DNA from: Pseudomonas sp. A-1
GTDB lineage: Bacteria; Pseudomonadota; Gammaproteobacteria; Pseudomonadales; Pseudomonadaceae
Assembly (NCBI RefSeq): GCF_004801855.1
Contig: NZ_SSTC01000005.1
Span: forward strand, 32,864-96,863
Direction: 5' to 3'
Length of the DNA: 64,000 bases
The notes under the pieces were generated by a model. The model was not told where the DNA came from. It searched no databases and was given only the letters and a program-made list of their open reading frames with translations. Below are positions 63,918 through 64,000 of this stretch, piece by piece. Numbering within the stretch: position 1 is the stretch's first letter; each line of letters starts with the position of its first letter. A program made the translations under genes and the position numbers.

Positions 63918-64000
63918 TCAGGCCTCGACGGCCTTGACCATGTCCTCGACCACCTTCTTGGCGTCGCCGAACACCATCATGGTCTTGTCCATGTAGAACA
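63918..64000 (-). CDS. pntB: NAD(P) transhydrogenase beta subunit, C-terminal end only
   Basis: The last 27 codons are visible, ending at the stop at 63918-63920. They read FYMDKTMMVFGDAKKVVEDM then VKAVEA, matching the conserved C-terminus of PntB (domain III, NADP-binding). The rest lies outside the window. The call relies on a short but very characteristic segment. Confidence 0.85.
   Translation of the reverse strand, partial: FYMDKTMMVFGDAKKVVEDMVKAVEA

Overview
The window is GC-rich DNA from a gammaproteobacterium of the Pseudomonadaceae. An Azotobacter- or Pseudomonas-like host fits best: there is a short-chain PHB locus (phbB-phbA-synthase, phasin, PhaR-type repressor), a sigma54-controlled multicomponent phenol hydroxylase/meta-cleavage pathway in the lapRBKLMNOP-CEHIFG order known from Pseudomonas alkylphenolica KL28, and REP-like palindromes. 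The genus is an inference. No rRNA, tRNA, insertion sequence or CRISPR array was found.

Layout. 1-3318: end of a soluble molybdenum formate dehydrogenase unit (catalytic subunit cut by the window edge, then two electron-transfer subunits like sulfhydrogenase beta and gamma), followed by a CBS-domain gene and a small alpha/beta hydrolase. 4803-12431: PHB locus with two tandem class I PHA synthases, thiolase, acetoacetyl-CoA reductase, divergent phasin and PhaR. 12769-21098: a solitary tyrosine recombinase, a glycine-zipper protein, a SulP transporter and a TetR-controlled RND efflux pair. 21185-29796 (minus strand): lower meta pathway lapC-E-H-I-F-G plus accessory SDRs, a tautomerase, a reactivating ferredoxin and a quinone reductase. 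29900-38350: accessory block interrupting the lap cluster, with an AT-rich GHKL ATPase, duplicated hydrolase genes (one broken) around a glycerophosphodiester phosphodiesterase, a DUF4160/DUF2442 pair, hipBA with four operators, and a GFA-family gene. 38414-46781: lapP-O-N-M-L-K-B and the activator lapR. 46972-55316: RND/MMPL transporter, YCF48-like protein, DUF1329, DUF1302 porin-like protein and a second DUF1329. 55788-56702: LysR-type regulator. 56709-62418: arsenosugar-type radical SAM cluster with a DedA/disulfide-reductase fusion and two glycosyltransferases. 62520-end: ferric-reductase-like flavoprotein and the tail of pntB.

How it works together. LapR bound to a phenol would activate the sigma54 promoter before lapB, producing the hydroxylase (lapKLMNOP) and catechol 2,3-dioxygenase (lapB). 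LapC, I, H, E, G and F then take the ring-cleavage aldehyde through the 4-oxalocrotonate branch to pyruvate and an acyl-CoA; no hydrolase (dmpD-type) is present. The RND/YCF48/DUF1302/DUF1329 genes look like an envelope system for a hydrophobic substrate. The most interesting signal is a set of three matching LysR-type operators (ATAC-N7-GTAT with an ATAC half-site starting exactly 22 bp away) upstream of lapC, upstream of the DUF1302 gene, and between the second DUF1329 gene and the BenM/CatM-like regulator. They suggest that the lower pathway and the envelope system form one regulon separate from LapR.
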